Assembly (NCBI RefSeq): GCF_017873715.1
Contig: NZ_JAGGKM010000003.1
Coordinates: 1-64,000, forward strand
Direction of reading: 5' to 3'
Source of the DNA: Cytobacillus luteolus
GTDB taxonomy: Bacteria > Bacillota > Bacilli > Bacillales > Bacillaceae_L
Length of the DNA stretch: 64,000 nucleotides
The translations under genes and the position numbers were made by a program. The notes under the pieces are model-generated. The model was given only the letters and a program-made list of their open reading frames with translations, was not told the origin of the DNA and did not search any database. This document shows positions 47,450 through 58,231 of the stretch, one piece after another. The stretch's first letter is position 1, and each line of letters begins with the position of its first letter.

Positions 47450-47643
47450 GAATTTAGACCGTTCCTTTGCGCTGCAGGCACTTGCTTTCCGCGGGGAATT
47501 ATGAAAAAGCCAAACTGCCGGCTTTTTCAAGGGCGAATTCCCATCGGGGAGGAAGTCGAGCCTCCTCGGCGCATGCGCCTGTGGGGTCTCGACCTTTCCT
47601 CTACTTCTGAGCAGGAGTCAAGTGCCTTCCGCTCCAATTCACT
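47450..47643. repeat. Palindromic element, copy 6 (type I, inverted), interrupted
   Basis: Same order and sequence as copy 1 (GGCACTTGCTTTCCGCGGGGA ... GGAAGTCGAGCCTCCTC ... AAGTGCCTTCCGCTCC). It is interrupted by an extra ~53 bp after CGCGGGGA. The middle reads GGCGCATGCGCC, a short self-complementary loop arm. Confidence 0.88.
47498..47550. mobile_element. 53-bp palindromic insertion inside copy 6
   Basis: Relative to copy 1, 53 bp are inserted, and GGGGA is present on both sides (47493-47497 and 47546-47550) like a 5-bp target duplication. The insert is itself a nested hairpin: GGGAATT/AATTCCC outside and GAAAAAGCC/GGCTTTTTC inside. It is far too short to encode anything and would need mobilisation in trans. 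Confidence 0.6.
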
Positions 47644-47688
47644 CTTCAAGTATATACACAGTAAAAATCCTTACAAAAAAGAATCTAT

Positions 47689-48744
47689 CTAGCATTGTAC
47701 AATTCCTCTTTTGCTCTCTTGTTTACAGATACCTTCAAGTTCTTCTATTAAGTCATGTATTGATAGAATTTCATACACAACAATGGTTTCTGCTGAAAAA
47801 TGATGGTGATACTTTTTAGTTGTTTCTTTATTTTGCCTGTTCTTCCACTCCAAGAATTGCTGGTTAACCTGGTCGACAAGAATAAGGTGATCATCCGATA
47901 TACTATGCCCGGGATCACTTAAAATAGTTGAAACAGATTCAATCAGTTCTATAACCGTTTGCTTTTCAGTTTTATTCCACCTTAAATCTGCAAACTTAGT
48001 ATAAGAAAGGTTTTTCAAGTGATAAACCATTTGTTGAAGAACATATAGTTTTTTTAGCTCATAATGATATTCTCGAATTTGTTTTTTTGTATGACGATGG
48101 TATTTCCATTCTTCTCTTATATATTCGGTAAGCTTAGTCGTCGTTTCTAATTTTCGCGACACGTGCTCTAACTGCTTAACGGTATCCCGGTTATAGTTTT
48201 TCTCTCCTATAACATTTTCTTTTATAGGACCATTCAAAATAACTGAGCATTTTTGGAGTAATCCCGATAAGTTTGTAGTTATCGACTTCGAATAATTAGG
48301 TGGTAAAATAAATAAATTCACAACTGTTGAGACAACTAGTCCTATGGTGGTTGTACCGAGTCTGGAAACAAAAGCCATTAAATGATGGTCCCCAGTAGTC
48401 GGAATCATCATTACTGCTGTTAGGGTCGCAACAAGGATTCCATCAAACAATTTCAATTTATAGCAGGCTGCAATTGTTAACACAGCAGATAGTGCATATA
48501 CAATTGCTCCGTGTCCCAAATAATGCGTGAGTGACATTGAAAAAGCTGCACCAATTGCAGCTGCAGGCAATCTAACAATTCCTTTTTTCATTGAGTCTGA
48601 AGCGGTTGGCTCAATCGTAACGATAGCCGTAATGACTGCAAAGATAGCAGGAAGATTTAATTGCAAACAAATCCATGCAGTTATAAATACAGCAACACCT
48701 GTTTTAATTGTTCTTCCACCAAATAGATTAAAGATTTTATTCAT
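47689..48744 (-). CDS. yqjA: Aromatic acid exporter family protein YqjA
   Basis: 351 residues. The N-terminal half has about six membrane helices (FUSC/ArAE type: TIKTGVAVFITAWICLQL, VTIEPTASDSMKKGIVRL). The C-terminal half is a soluble helical domain. Relatives export hydroxylated aromatic acids; the substrate here is unknown. ATG 48744 has AAGGA 8 bp upstream; a longer in-frame start at 48780 has no such site. Confidence 0.85.
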   Translation of the reverse strand: MNKIFNLFGGRTIKTGVAVFITAWICLQLNLPAIFAVITAIVTIEPTASDSMKKGIVRLPAAAIGAAFSMSLTHYLGHGAIVYALSAVLTIAACYKLKLFDGILVATLTAVMMIPTTGDHHLMAFVSRLGTTTIGLVVSTVVNLFILPPNYSKSITTNLSGLLQKCSVILNGPIKENVIGEKNYNRDTVKQLEHVSRKLETTTKLTEYIREEWKYHRHTKKQIREYHYELKKLYVLQQMVYHLKNLSYTKFADLRWNKTEKQTVIELIESVSTILSDPGHSISDDHLILVDQVNQQFLEWKNRQNKETTKKYHHHFSAETIVVYEILSIHDLIEELEGICKQESKRGIVQC

Positions 48745-48903
48745 ATCAACATTCCTTATACAAACAGTTAGGCTACACATCTATAGTATACAATTATGGG
48801 ATAAAATGCTAATGGAGTTAAATACGGAATTTTTAAACAACCCATCATCAAATGCTAGTTTAAAAATGATATACTAGTATTATTAAAGTATAACCAACTA
48901 TTT

Positions 48904-48917
48904 TGTAAGCGATTACG
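48904..48917 (+). promoter_or_regulatory. Catabolite-responsive element before mutA
   Basis: TGTAAGCGATTACG matches 13 of 14 positions of the CcpA consensus TGWAANCGNTNWCA. It lies ~29 bp after a TATACT (48870-48875) that may be the -10 element, so CcpA would act as a roadblock. It ends 18 bp before the mutA start. Confidence 0.65.
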
Positions 48918-48935
48918 TTTAAAGGAGGCAGTCAT

Positions 48936-50984
48936 TTGGAAAGCATTGAATCTTTGAAAAATCAGAAGTTTCCAGCTGCAGACAGTAAAGTTTGGAAAGA
49001 AGAGGCCGAAAAATCCTTAAAAGGAAAACCTTTAGAAAAGCTTTTAACGAATACATATGAAGGTATCGCTTTAAAGCCTTTATACACAAAAGAAGATACA
49101 AAAAATCTTGACCACATAAATGAGTTTCCTGGGTTTACGTCCTATAAACGTGGAATCAATCCCACAGGATATTCTGTGAAATCTTGGGAAGTTAGTCAAG
49201 AACTTAATGTATCAAGTTTTGAGGAAGCAAATCGTATCATAAAACATGAGATAGAACGTGGACTAACTATGCTTAACTTGGTCCTTGATAATCTAGAATC
49301 TCCGATTAATACACTTGATGATGTAAGGGTATTACTTGATGGCATTGAGCTAGAGAAGTTACCTCTTTTTGTAGATGCAGGTATTCTATCTTTCCCATTT
49401 CTTTCATTGATAGCTACATACAGTAATGAAACTCAGGTTCCTCTCAAAGATCTAAGCGGAACAATCGGAATGGACCCTATTGGAACCCTAGTGAAGGATG
49501 GAAAACTTACAATACCTCTAGAAAAACTATATGACTTAATGTCTAGCACTGTAAAGTGGTCGAAAGTTCATACTCCACAGCTTCGAACGGTACTTGTAAA
49601 TGGAAACCCATATCATAATGGTGGTGCCAATGCGGTTCAAGAGCTTGCATACACGATTGCAACAGCAGTTGAGTATATCCAAGAAGGGTTGGATCGAGGA
49701 CTTTCTATTAATGACATTGCTAATTCGATGACTTTCTCCTATTCTGTGGGATCTAATATGTTTATGGAAATCTCGAAGCTAAGAGCTGCAAGAATGTTAT
49801 GGACAAGAATTATTGAGGTCTATGGTGGAGACAAAGTTGCGGGGCAAATGCACATTCACGCACGAACTTCTGCTTATACGAAAACAGTCTATGATCCTTA
49901 TGTTAATATGCTTCGATCAACAACTGAGGCATTTGCTGCAGTAATTGGTGGAGTAAATAGTTTGCATGTTTCTACTTTTGATGAACCTACTAAAAAGGCA
50001 GATAACTTTTCACGAAGAATTGCGCGTAATACTCAGCTAATTCTTCAAGAAGAAGCACACTTAAATAAAGTGGTTGACCCGGCTGGTGGGTCTTGGTATG
50101 TTGAGTCATTAACAAATGACTTAGCTGAAAATACTTGGGCATTGTTCCAACAAGTAGAGGAACAAGGTGGAATCCTTAACGCGCTACAATCTGGATTTAT
50201 TCAAGACAGCATCGAAAAGGTAGCAGGTAAAAGAGTAGAAAATGTAAAACTCCGCAAAGAAAAAATTGTAGGGACAAATTTCTATGCCAACCTTTCTGAA
50301 AAAGAATTGAAAAGTATTGATTTAGAAGGACCAAAGAGTAAGATTATTCCTAAAACGGAACTAGATGGTGTAGCAAAAGATTACATTGATCGTGTAAAGG
50401 ATGAAGAGGTACTCCTTAGTACTACCATGGATTTAGTAACTCAAGGAGTTGCATTGAAAGAGTTAGTTGGACAGTTTGAGTCTACTAACAATATACAAGT
50501 TAAACCTATTCACTCTCATAGACTAGCAGAGTCTTTTGAAGAGCTGCGAAATGCGGCTAGAAGACATAAAGAGGCAACAGGAAGCTTCCCTAAGATTGGC
50601 CTTCTAAACTTAGGTACCCTAGCCATGCATAAGCCTAGAGCTGATTTTATTACTGGATTTTTTGAAGCGGGAGGCTTTGAGGTCCATAAAAATGAAGGTT
50701 TTACATCTGTAGAAGCTGCAGTTAAAGGATATGAATCGATGGACTTATCCACAGTTGTTATATGTGGAACAGATGAACTTTACAAAGAGTTTGCCGAGCC
50801 ATTGTCAAATCAAATTAAATCAATTCATCCGAATGCGAAAATCTATGTTGCAGGGATGCAAGATAAAGAAACAGAGACATCCTTTTTACATGCAGGCATT
50901 TCCGGGTTTATTCATATGAAATCAAATTGTTATGAAGTGTTGAAAAAATTACAGCTAGAAATGGGGGTAGCGGTAGATGAGTAA
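48936..50984 (+). CDS. mutA: Methylmalonyl-CoA mutase small subunit
   Basis: Non-catalytic partner of MutB in the conversion of (R)-methylmalonyl-CoA to succinyl-CoA. It has 682 residues: a TIM-barrel domain and a C-terminal cobalamin-like domain. The B12 motif DxHxxG of MutB is missing here (the equivalent region reads [14 protein letters not shown]), as expected for the small subunit. TTG start behind AAAGGAGG. It overlaps mutB by 8 bp. Confidence 0.93.
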   Translation: MESIESLKNQKFPAADSKVWKEEAEKSLKGKPLEKLLTNTYEGIALKPLYTKEDTKNLDHINEFPGFTSYKRGINPTGYSVKSWEVSQELNVSSFEEANRIIKHEIERGLTMLNLVLDNLESPINTLDDVRVLLDGIELEKLPLFVDAGILSFPFLSLIATYSNETQVPLKDLSGTIGMDPIGTLVKDGKLTIPLEKLYDLMSSTVKWSKVHTPQLRTVLVNGNPYHNGGANAVQELAYTIATAVEYIQEGLDRGLSINDIANSMTFSYSVGSNMFMEISKLRAARMLWTRIIEVYGGDKVAGQMHIHARTSAYTKTVYDPYVNMLRSTTEAFAAVIGGVNSLHVSTFDEPTKKADNFSRRIARNTQLILQEEAHLNKVVDPAGGSWYVESLTNDLAENTWALFQQVEEQGGILNALQSGFIQDSIEKVAGKRVENVKLRKEKIVGTNFYANLSEKELKSIDLEGPKSKIIPKTELDGVAKDYIDRVKDEEVLLSTTMDLVTQGVALKELVGQFESTNNIQVKPIHSHRLAESFEELRNAARRHKEATGSFPKIGLLNLGTLAMHKPRADFITGFFEAGGFEVHKNEGFTSVEAAVKGYESMDLSTVVICGTDELYKEFAEPLSNQIKSIHPNAKIYVAGMQDKETETSFLHAGISGFIHMKSNCYEVLKKLQLEMGVAVDE

Positions 50985-53184
50985 AAGACCCGATTTCTCT
51001 TCAGTAAAATGGTATAAACAGGATCAAAAAGTAAGTGAGGCAGAATGGAAGAAGAAAGTGGAGGAAGAAATTAATTATACCTTCGAAGACCTTTCGTTTG
51101 AAACAAATGAGCAAATTGCTTTAAAGCCGTTATACACAAATGAAGATACAAAGGATTTTGAACATCTTGATTACATGCAGCCAGGTTTACCTCCTTTTTT
51201 AAGAGGACCATACCCAACTATGTATGTTAATAGACCTTGGACTGTAAGGCAGTATGCTGGATTCTCAACTGCTGAAGAAAGTAATGCGTTTTACCGCCGT
51301 AATTTAGCAATGGGGCAAAAAGGGTTGTCTGTAGCCTTTGATTTAGCAACCCACCGTGGGTATGATTCTGACCATCCTCGAGTAATAGGTGATGTAGGTA
51401 AAGCAGGTGTTGCTATAGATTCAATTCTAGATATGAAGGTGCTATTTGATGAAATACCACTTGATCAAATGTCGGTTTCAATGACAATGAACGGTGCTGT
51501 ACTTCCAATCATGGCATTTTATATAGTTACTGCTGAGGAACAAGGAGTTAGCCAAGAAAAACTCACTGGTACTATTCAAAATGATATTTTAAAAGAGTAC
51601 ATGGTTCGAAACACGTATATTTATCCACCAGAAACATCTATGAAAATTATCGCTGATATTTTTGAATACACTTCAAAAAACATGCCGAAGTTTAATAGCA
51701 TAAGTATTTCAGGATATCATATGCAAGAAGCAGGAGCACCTGCAGATTTAGAGCTTGCATATACGTTAGCGGATGGTCTTGAATATGTAAGAACCGGTAT
51801 TGCTGCAGGCATAGATATTGATTCATTTGCACCACGCCTATCCTTCTTTTGGGCAATAGGAATGAATTATTTTATGGAAGTAGCGAAGATGAGAGCAGCC
51901 AGGTTGATTTGGGCAAAAATGATGAAGCTATTTAATCCAAAGAATCCTAAATCGTTAGCACTTCGAACACATTCACAAACATCTGGATGGAGTTTAACAG
52001 AGCAGGACCCATATAATAACGTTACTCGAACGTGTATTGAGGCATTAGCAGCAGCGTTGGGACATACGCAGTCCTTACATACAAATGCGCTAGATGAAGC
52101 GATTGCGTTACCAACAGATTTCTCTGCTCGAATTGCCCGAAATACTCAGTTATATTTACAAGATGAGACTGGCATTACAAATGTTATTGACCCTTGGGGT
52201 GGTTCATATTATGTCGAGACATTAACAAATGAACTGGTTGAACGTGCATGGACACATATTGAAGAAATTGAAGGACTTGGAGGAATGGCGAAGGCTATTG
52301 AAACAGGTTTACCTAAAATGAGAATTGAAGAAGCATCCGCACGTCGTCAAGCAAAAATAGACTCAGGAAAAGAGTCAATTATTGGTGTAAATAAGTATCG
52401 ACTAGAGAAAGAAGACCCACTTGATATTTTAGACATAGATAATACAGCTGTTCGTTTAAAACAAATTGAGAACCTTGAAAAATTACGAGCAGAAAGAGAC
52501 GAAGAAAAAGTCCAAGAAACACTTAATGCCTTAACAGAAGCAACAGAGACAGGAAAGGGTAATCTACTAGAGCTTGCTGTTAATGCTGCTCGTGCTAGGG
52601 CAAGTTTAGGTGAAATTTCTGATGCGATTGAGAAAGTGGCCAAACGCCATAAGGCTGTTATTCGTTCTATTTCTGGTGTGTATAGTGCAGAATTCTCAAA
52701 TGAAGACGAAATCCTAAAAGTGAAAGCAATGGCTGACGAATTTTTGGAGTTAGAAGGGCGTCGTCCGAGAATCATGATTGCAAAAATGGGACAGGATGGA
52801 CATGATCGTGGAGCGAAGGTAATTGCTACAGCGTTTGCTGATTTAGGCTTTGATGTAGATATTGGACCATTGTTCCAGACACCTGAAGAAACTGCTCTAC
52901 AAGCAGTGGAAAATGATGTTCATGTTGTGGGGATGAGTTCCTTAGCTGCAGGGCATAAAACATTGTTACCACAATTAATCGAAGAGCTGAAAAGACTAGG
53001 AAGAGAAGATATCCTTGTAGTAGTAGGAGGAGTCATACCAGCTCAAGATTATCACTATTTGCGTGAGCAAGGTGCTGCTGCCATTTTTGGACCAGGAACA
53101 GTCATTCCAGTTGCCGCTCAGAAGGTTATCGAAGAAATAATCAAGCGCCTCGGTTATGAGGAAGTGGAATTACATGAAAAATGA
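50977..53184 (+). CDS. mutB: Methylmalonyl-CoA mutase large subunit
   Basis: The adenosylcobalamin-dependent catalytic subunit, 735 residues. The substrate barrel has RGPYPTMY and the catalytic-region motif [19 protein letters not shown]. The C-terminal B12 domain shows DGHDRG, whose His ligates cobalt, followed by the GxVxGG-type [12 protein letters not shown]. The start lies inside the mutA stop. It completes propionyl-CoA breakdown to succinyl-CoA. Confidence 0.96.
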   Translation: MSKRPDFSSVKWYKQDQKVSEAEWKKKVEEEINYTFEDLSFETNEQIALKPLYTNEDTKDFEHLDYMQPGLPPFLRGPYPTMYVNRPWTVRQYAGFSTAEESNAFYRRNLAMGQKGLSVAFDLATHRGYDSDHPRVIGDVGKAGVAIDSILDMKVLFDEIPLDQMSVSMTMNGAVLPIMAFYIVTAEEQGVSQEKLTGTIQNDILKEYMVRNTYIYPPETSMKIIADIFEYTSKNMPKFNSISISGYHMQEAGAPADLELAYTLADGLEYVRTGIAAGIDIDSFAPRLSFFWAIGMNYFMEVAKMRAARLIWAKMMKLFNPKNPKSLALRTHSQTSGWSLTEQDPYNNVTRTCIEALAAALGHTQSLHTNALDEAIALPTDFSARIARNTQLYLQDETGITNVIDPWGGSYYVETLTNELVERAWTHIEEIEGLGGMAKAIETGLPKMRIEEASARRQAKIDSGKESIIGVNKYRLEKEDPLDILDIDNTAVRLKQIENLEKLRAERDEEKVQETLNALTEATETGKGNLLELAVNAARARASLGEISDAIEKVAKRHKAVIRSISGVYSAEFSNEDEILKVKAMADEFLELEGRRPRIMIAKMGQDGHDRGAKVIATAFADLGFDVDIGPLFQTPEETALQAVENDVHVVGMSSLAAGHKTLLPQLIEELKRLGREDILVVVGGVIPAQDYHYLREQGAAAIFGPGTVIPVAAQKVIEEIIKRLGYEEVELHEK

Positions 53185-54301
53185 TCGTAATCGACCTGAA
53201 TGGGTGCCGAAGGACAAACAGGATGATATTTCGTTTACGACAAATGTAATGAAGGGCATAGAAGGGGACAGCAATGACGGTGTGCCTTCTCATTCCCGGA
53301 AGTTTGTAAAAAAACATGATCGTACCGTCGACGAATATGTTTCAGGTGTATTAAAAAATGATAGGACGATTTTGGCCCAAGCGATTACACTTGTCGAAAG
53401 CAATGCTACAAAACATTTAGAAAAAGCCCAAGATGTAATAAATGAGCTTCTTCCTCATGTAGGGAAATCAATCCGTATTGGTATTACAGGTGTTCCGGGT
53501 GCAGGTAAAAGTACTTTTATCGAGGCTTTTGGGAAATACTTGTGTGAAAAGGGTCATCGGGTAGCAGTTTTGGCGGTGGATCCTAGTAGTAGTGTAACAG
53601 GTGGTAGTATCTTGGGCGATAAAACTCGAATGGAAGAGCTTTCTAGAGATCGAAGGGCATTTGTACGTCCTTCTCCCTCTGGTGGCACCTTAGGTGGTGT
53701 GAATCGAAAGACAAGAGAAACTATCCTCCTTTGTGAAGCAGCAGGCTATGATGTGATTTTGGTGGAGACAATAGGTGTTGGACAAAGTGAAGTGGTTGTT
53801 CGAAGTATGGTAGACTTTTTTCTCTTATTGGTTTTAACAGGTGCAGGAGACGAGCTACAAGGGATGAAAAAAGGTGTAATGGAGCTAGCTGATGCACTGC
53901 TTATTAATAAAGCAGATGGAGACAATAAACAAAAGGCTATCGCCACACAAGCAGAGTATAATCGAATTCTCCATTACTTAAGGCCAGCTACTGTTGGGTG
54001 GCTTACAAAAGCCTACACTGCTTCAGCATTATATGGTGAAGGCATGGATAGTTTGTGGAAAACTATTCTACAGTTTGAAGCTGAAACAAAAAATAGTGGA
54101 ACTTTTGAAAAGAGAAGACAAAACCAATCTAGAGAATGGATCGATGCAATGATAAAGGACCATTTAATATCTAGCTTCTTCTCAGACCCCACTATTAAGG
54201 CGAAGCTTCCTATCCTTGAACAAGATGTGTTGTCAGGTAAACAAACGGTAACTAAAGGTGTTAGAGAGATATTAAATTTTTATGAAAGAAAAACAAAGTA
54301 A
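53174..54301 (+). CDS. meaB: Methylmalonyl-CoA mutase-associated GTPase MeaB
   Basis: A G3E-family GTPase that loads and protects the cobalamin of MutB. It has 375 residues. P-loop [20 protein letters not shown], the switch region [19 protein letters not shown], and NKADGDN for guanine recognition are present. ATG 53174 is chosen for its AGGAAG site; it overlaps mutB by 11 bp. Confidence 0.95.
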   Translation: MKNDRNRPEWVPKDKQDDISFTTNVMKGIEGDSNDGVPSHSRKFVKKHDRTVDEYVSGVLKNDRTILAQAITLVESNATKHLEKAQDVINELLPHVGKSIRIGITGVPGAGKSTFIEAFGKYLCEKGHRVAVLAVDPSSSVTGGSILGDKTRMEELSRDRRAFVRPSPSGGTLGGVNRKTRETILLCEAAGYDVILVETIGVGQSEVVVRSMVDFFLLLVLTGAGDELQGMKKGVMELADALLINKADGDNKQKAIATQAEYNRILHYLRPATVGWLTKAYTASALYGEGMDSLWKTILQFEAETKNSGTFEKRRQNQSREWIDAMIKDHLISSFFSDPTIKAKLPILEQDVLSGKQTVTKGVREILNFYERKTK

Positions 54302-54322
54302 CCTTTATGTAGGAAGTAAAAT

Positions 54323-54352
54323 TTGTCACATACGAAAGATTATTGTTATGAT
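54323..54352 (+). promoter_or_regulatory. Candidate sigma-A promoter of brxB
   Basis: TTGTCA, an 18-bp spacer and TATGAT, 41 bp before brxB. Confidence 0.5.
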
Positions 54353-54392
54353 AGTGTAGTAAAGGATACTTAAATAAGGAGAGATTGTATAG

Positions 54393-54830
54393 ATGAGTAT
54401 GGATTTTAATCTTTTTATGAATGATATCGTCGTACAAGCACGTAAAGAAATCGTTGCTGCAGGTTATGACGAACTAAAAACTCCAGAAGAAGTGGAAGAA
54501 GTATTTAACCGTAAAGGAACAACACTTGTTATGGTAAACTCTGTATGCGGTTGTGCAGGAGGAATCGCTCGTCCTGCTGCAGCACATTCGGTTCATTATG
54601 ACAAACGACCTGATCAATTAGTGACAGTTTTTGCTGGTCAAGACAAAGCTGCTACTGAAAAAGCAAGAACTTATTTTGAAGGGTATCCACCTTCATCTCC
54701 ATCATTTGCATTACTAAAAGACGGCAAGATTCTTACAATGATTGAACGTCATGAAATTGAAGGTCACGAGCCAATGGCTGTTATTAATAAGCTACAAGAT
54801 GCATTTGAAAAATATTGTGAAGAAGTTTAA
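54393..54830 (+). CDS. brxB: Bacilliredoxin BrxB (YqiW family)
   Basis: Removes bacillithiol from oxidised proteins through a Cys-Gly-Cys motif. It has 145 residues of the DUF1094/thioredoxin-like fold. C52-G53-C54 in NSVCGCAGG is the active site, with [10 protein letters not shown] later. It is placed near bkd/mut genes as yqiW is in B. subtilis. Confidence 0.94.
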   Translation: MSMDFNLFMNDIVVQARKEIVAAGYDELKTPEEVEEVFNRKGTTLVMVNSVCGCAGGIARPAAAHSVHYDKRPDQLVTVFAGQDKAATEKARTYFEGYPPSSPSFALLKDGKILTMIERHEIEGHEPMAVINKLQDAFEKYCEEV

Positions 54831-54858
54831 GAAGCCAAGTAACTGGCTTCTTTTTTTT
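54831..54858 (+). terminator. Terminator of brxB
   Basis: GAAGCCA and TGGCTTC arms, then eight T. Confidence 0.88.
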
Positions 54859-54982
54859 GAGTTATTAAGCATAACTATTCATTGTTGTGTATAATGTGTT
54901 GTTTATAAATTGGTTTAAATTCATATAATCACCCATTTATAGCACTTTAAATAATCAGAATAAATAATATTTATTTATTATA

Positions 54983-55035
54983 TTGCATAATTATTAATAT
55001 GTGTTAAAATTCATTACAGTGAATAATTATTAATT
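54983..55035 (+). promoter_or_regulatory. artP promoter with candidate ARG boxes
   Basis: TTGCAT (54983-54988), a 16-bp spacer and TAAAAT (55005-55010). TGCATAATTATTAATA (54984-54999) and TGAATAATTATTAATT (55020-55035) resemble the ArgR/AhrC box TGAATWWWWATTCA and flank the -10. argR is encoded at 30.7 kb. The surroundings are very A/T-rich, which weakens the match. Confidence 0.45.
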
Positions 55036-55071
55036 AATTTATTAAAAGATGTAATGGGGAGGAATAAAAAG

Positions 55072-55842
55072 ATGAAAAAGAAGAATGCAATACTATTATT
55101 AATTACTAGTTTGATTGTAGGTTTATTGGCAGCGTGTGGTTCTGGTGCTAGCACGTCAGGAGATGGAGAAGGCAAGAAAGTGTTAGTTATGGGAACATCT
55201 GCTGATTTTCCACCGTTTGAAACACTAGATACAAATGGTGAAATTGTTGGTTTTGATATTGATTTAGCTAAGCATATTGCAAACGAACTTGGCTATGAAA
55301 TAGAGATTAAGGATATGAGTTTTGATGGTTTAATTGGAGCACTTCAAACAAAACGTATTGATTTTGTTGCTTCTGGTATGTCTGCAACTGAAAAACGTAA
55401 GGAAAGTGTAGATTTTTCAATTGAGTACCACCGTTCTGGAGAGATGTTTGTTAGTTTGAAAGATTCAGGTATTAACTCTATCGAAGATCTAGATGGGAAA
55501 AAGATTGGCGTTCAATTAGGAACGATCCAAGAAGAGGGAGCAAATAAAATTGCTGAACAAATGGAACTGGAAGTAAAAACCCTAAATAAGGTTCCAGACT
55601 TAATTCAAGAACTAAAATCTAAGCGTGTAGATGCTGTGTATTTAGATAAAACAGTTGCTGAAGGTTATATTAAAGAGTTAGATTTAGCAGGCTTTAATGA
55701 CCCTAATGAAAGCACTCCAGGAATGGCAATTGCTTTTCCAAAAGGCAGTGAAATCACAGAGTCCTTCAATAAGGTAATTAAAGAGATGCAAGAAAACGGT
55801 GAGCTTGAGAAATTAGAAAAAAAATGGTTGGAAACAGAATAA
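55072..55842 (+). CDS. artP: Arginine-type ABC transporter substrate-binding lipoprotein
   Basis: A polar amino acid-binding protein of 256 residues. The lipoprotein signal ends at C22 in LLAACGSG. The mature part is a type II periplasmic fold with TSADFPPFETLD and DFVASGMSATEKRK, which bind the alpha-amino acid group. By synteny and the art order it should bind arginine. GGGGAGGAA precedes ATG 55072. Confidence 0.92.
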   Translation: MKKKNAILLLITSLIVGLLAACGSGASTSGDGEGKKVLVMGTSADFPPFETLDTNGEIVGFDIDLAKHIANELGYEIEIKDMSFDGLIGALQTKRIDFVASGMSATEKRKESVDFSIEYHRSGEMFVSLKDSGINSIEDLDGKKIGVQLGTIQEEGANKIAEQMELEVKTLNKVPDLIQELKSKRVDAVYLDKTVAEGYIKELDLAGFNDPNESTPGMAIAFPKGSEITESFNKVIKEMQENGELEKLEKKWLETE

Positions 55843-55867
55843 TAGAAGATAGAAAAGAGGTGTAGGC

Positions 55868-56527
55868 ATGGATTTGGATTTTCTCCGAATCGTGCCTTCT
55901 ATTCCTTTTATACTAGAGGGAATAGGTGTCACGTTATTATTTGTATTTGTATCAGCATTACTTGGTTTTTTTATTGGAGCAATTCTATCATTATTTAAAA
56001 TTAGTAATCTTAGTGTTTTAAAATGGTTTGCAGAAGCCTATACATCTGTATTTCGAGGAACTCCATTAATACTCCAGCTTATGTTGATTTATTTTGCTAT
56101 TCCTCAATTAACTGGTTATGATATTCCGATGTTTTTAGCAGGGATACTAGCATTCGGGTTAAATTCAGGGGCGTATATATCTGAAATTATTAGAGCGGGT
56201 ATTCAAGCTGTAGATAAAGGTCAACAAGAAGCAGCTGCAGCACTAGCAATTCCGTATAAGCCGATGATGAAGGATATTATCATGCCACAGGCGATGAAAA
56301 ATATATTACCGGCTTTGATGAATGAATTTATTACGCTAACAAAAGAATCGGCGATTGTTTCAACCATTGGACTATTAGATATTATGCGAAGAGCACAGGT
56401 GGTAAGTGCAAATACGTATACTGCGTTTGAACCACTTTTGTTCGCAGGATTGATTTATTATATTTTAGTCATGATTTTAACATTATTTGGGAAGGCTCTG
56501 GAACGGAGGTTACGAAGAAGTGAATAA
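55868..56527 (+). CDS. artQ: Arginine-type ABC transporter permease
   Basis: 219 residues with about five membrane helices. The EAA loop that docks to the ATPase is visible ([25 protein letters not shown] region), preceded by [18 protein letters not shown], which is typical of the HisM/GlnP family. It overlaps artR by 8 bp. Confidence 0.93.
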   Translation: MDLDFLRIVPSIPFILEGIGVTLLFVFVSALLGFFIGAILSLFKISNLSVLKWFAEAYTSVFRGTPLILQLMLIYFAIPQLTGYDIPMFLAGILAFGLNSGAYISEIIRAGIQAVDKGQQEAAAALAIPYKPMMKDIIMPQAMKNILPALMNEFITLTKESAIVSTIGLLDIMRRAQVVSANTYTAFEPLLFAGLIYYILVMILTLFGKALERRLRRSE

Positions 56528-57266
56528 GACCAACATAGAAAAACATATTACGGTAAACCAGCTTTATAAATCATTTGGTAAATTAGAGGTTCTTAAGGGA
56601 ATTTCTACAACAGTCTCAAAGGGAGAGGTAATTGCTATTGTTGGTCCCTCTGGTTCTGGGAAATCAACGTTTCTACGTTGCTTAAATTTGCTTGAAACAC
56701 CGACAAAGGGGCAGGTTTGGATTGGTAATCATGAAATTACAAATCCAAAAGTAGATATAATGAATGTCCGGGAAAATGTAGGGATGGTTTTTCAACATTT
56801 TCACTTATTTCCTCATAAAACAGTTATTGAAAATATAATGTATGCTCCAATGACTGTAAAAAATCAATCTAAAAATGAGGCAGAAACAGTGGCTAAACAC
56901 CTTTTATCACAGGTAGGCCTACTTGAAAAAGCTTCGGAATACCCGGCAAAATTATCGGGAGGTCAAAAGCAACGTGTTGCAATTGCTAGAGCATTGGCCA
57001 TGGCACCAGAGGTTATGTTATTCGATGAACCAACATCTGCTTTAGATCCTGAAATGGTTAAAGAGGTATTAGAAGTAATGAAGTCTCTTGCAAATACTGG
57101 CATGACAATGGCAATTGTAACACATGAAATGGGGTTCGCCCGTGAGGTAGCTGATCGAGTATTATTCCTTGATGACGGGATGCTAGTTGAGGACTCACCG
57201 CCAGCTGAATTTTTTACTGCCCCAAAAAGCCAAAGAGCTAAAGAATTTTTAGAAAAAGTACTATAA
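56520..57266 (+). CDS. artR: Arginine-type ABC transporter ATP-binding protein
   Basis: 248 residues. Walker A is GPSGSGKST, the Q-loop lies in [10 protein letters not shown], the signature is [16 protein letters not shown], Walker B is [14 protein letters not shown] and the switch His is in [11 protein letters not shown] 56520 is the start, with GGAGG 11 bp upstream inside artQ. It energises ArtPQ import. Confidence 0.94.
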   Translation: MNKTNIEKHITVNQLYKSFGKLEVLKGISTTVSKGEVIAIVGPSGSGKSTFLRCLNLLETPTKGQVWIGNHEITNPKVDIMNVRENVGMVFQHFHLFPHKTVIENIMYAPMTVKNQSKNEAETVAKHLLSQVGLLEKASEYPAKLSGGQKQRVAIARALAMAPEVMLFDEPTSALDPEMVKEVLEVMKSLANTGMTMAIVTHEMGFAREVADRVLFLDDGMLVEDSPPAEFFTAPKSQRAKEFLEKVL

Positions 57267-57377
57267 CAAACAGGAATGGCTATTAGTGTCATTTCTTTTT
57301 TTGTACAAAAAAGAGTATTTCTGGATTTTTTAGTGGAAACTACGGGTATATGCTTAAAAAAGGGTGGATTATCTAAT

Positions 57378-57887
57378 ATGAAACTGTTTTTATCTCTGGT
57401 CATAGCTGTTACCTTGTCCCCTATTTGGCCATTAGGACAAAATCCTCTTATTGGAGACCCCTACATTATTATCAACAAAAACACAAATGAGTTAGCGTAT
57501 GTTAATTACGGTGCAATTCAGGAAGTGTATCCCATTGCAACTGGTGTTACTGCTGATTTGACTCCTGAAGGTGAATACACAATTACTGTTAAAGCTAAGG
57601 ATCCGTATTACAGAAAAAAAGACATTATTGGTGGTTCTAAGCACAATCCTCTCGGAACAAGATGGTTAGGTTTTGATGCTAGGAAAACGGAAGGAAGGAT
57701 CTACGGAATTCATGGTACGAACAATGAAGAATCAATTGGAAAGTATGTATCCAATGGATGTGTGCGAATGCATAACAAAAACGTTGAGGAGCTATTTAAT
57801 AAAATCCCACTTGGAACAAAAGTATATATCTACGCAAAGGATTTAAATTTTGATACAGTAGCAAAAATGAAAGGGGCAATACGATAA
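57378..57887 (+). CDS. Secreted L,D-transpeptidase (YkuD domain)
   Basis: 169 residues. A signal peptide (about 1-20) is followed by one YkuD domain. The active-site motif is IHGTNNEESIGKYVSNGCVRMHN, split here as HGT and SNGCVRM. Such enzymes form 3-3 cross-links in peptidoglycan or attach to stem peptides; in Bacillus several act in the spore or vegetative wall. No LysM domain is present, unlike YkuD itself. ATG 57378 follows AAAGGGTGG. Confidence 0.9.
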   Translation: MKLFLSLVIAVTLSPIWPLGQNPLIGDPYIIINKNTNELAYVNYGAIQEVYPIATGVTADLTPEGEYTITVKAKDPYYRKKDIIGGSKHNPLGTRWLGFDARKTEGRIYGIHGTNNEESIGKYVSNGCVRMHNKNVEELFNKIPLGTKVYIYAKDLNFDTVAKMKGAIR

Positions 57888-57889
57888 AC

Positions 57890-57927
57890 GAAAAAGGGTG
57901 ATTCCTTTAAGAGAATCACCCTTTTTC
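57890..57927. terminator. Bidirectional terminator
   Basis: GAAAAAGGGTGATTC and GAATCACCCTTTTTC make a perfect 15-bp stem between the transpeptidase and prli42, which converge. Confidence 0.88.
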
Positions 57928-57936
57928 ACGTACTTG

Positions 57937-58029
57937 CTATAGCCACATACTAGCTCCAGCTAATAATGTTGTAATCACCATTGTTCCAATCATTAAATAA
58001 ACTACTATTTTTTGAGTTTTACGAGACAT
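57937..58029 (-). CDS. prli42: Stressosome-associated miniprotein Prli42
   Basis: A 30-residue reading frame, MSRKTQKIVVYLMIGTMVIT onward, ending in GASMWL. A short basic N-terminus is followed by one membrane helix (about 8-29). This is the pattern of Prli42, which in Listeria tethers the stressosome to the membrane. AAGGGGGA lies 5 bp before ATG. It lies too close to background length for ORF statistics, but the sequence is characteristic. Confidence 0.75.
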   Translation of the reverse strand: MSRKTQKIVVYLMIGTMVITTLLAGASMWL

Positions 58030-58231
58030 AGGATCCCCCTTAAAACATATTTATACCTTATATTCTACCCCGAATATGATAAGTGGACAAGTTGAAAATA
58101 CTTCTACATACAGGTTTGATTTTGCTGAAAATAGACAAATTTGTGTCAGTTCATGCTAAAATAGTAAATATGTTTTAATGAATCCGTTTACATCTATGAG
58201 CGAGCGCTCGGTTGGGAGGGAGCTTTGTTTT

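Noticed and set aside
47528-47540. Cloning-vector sequence (AAGGGCGAATTC resembles a TA-cloning flank)
   Set aside because: The match is only ~12 bases, sits inside a self-complementary insert with a 5-bp duplication, and no other vector sequence is near.
48936-50984. MutA as a defective mutase because it lacks DxHxxG
   Set aside because: The small subunit of heterodimeric mutases normally lacks the cobalamin His; MutB carries it.
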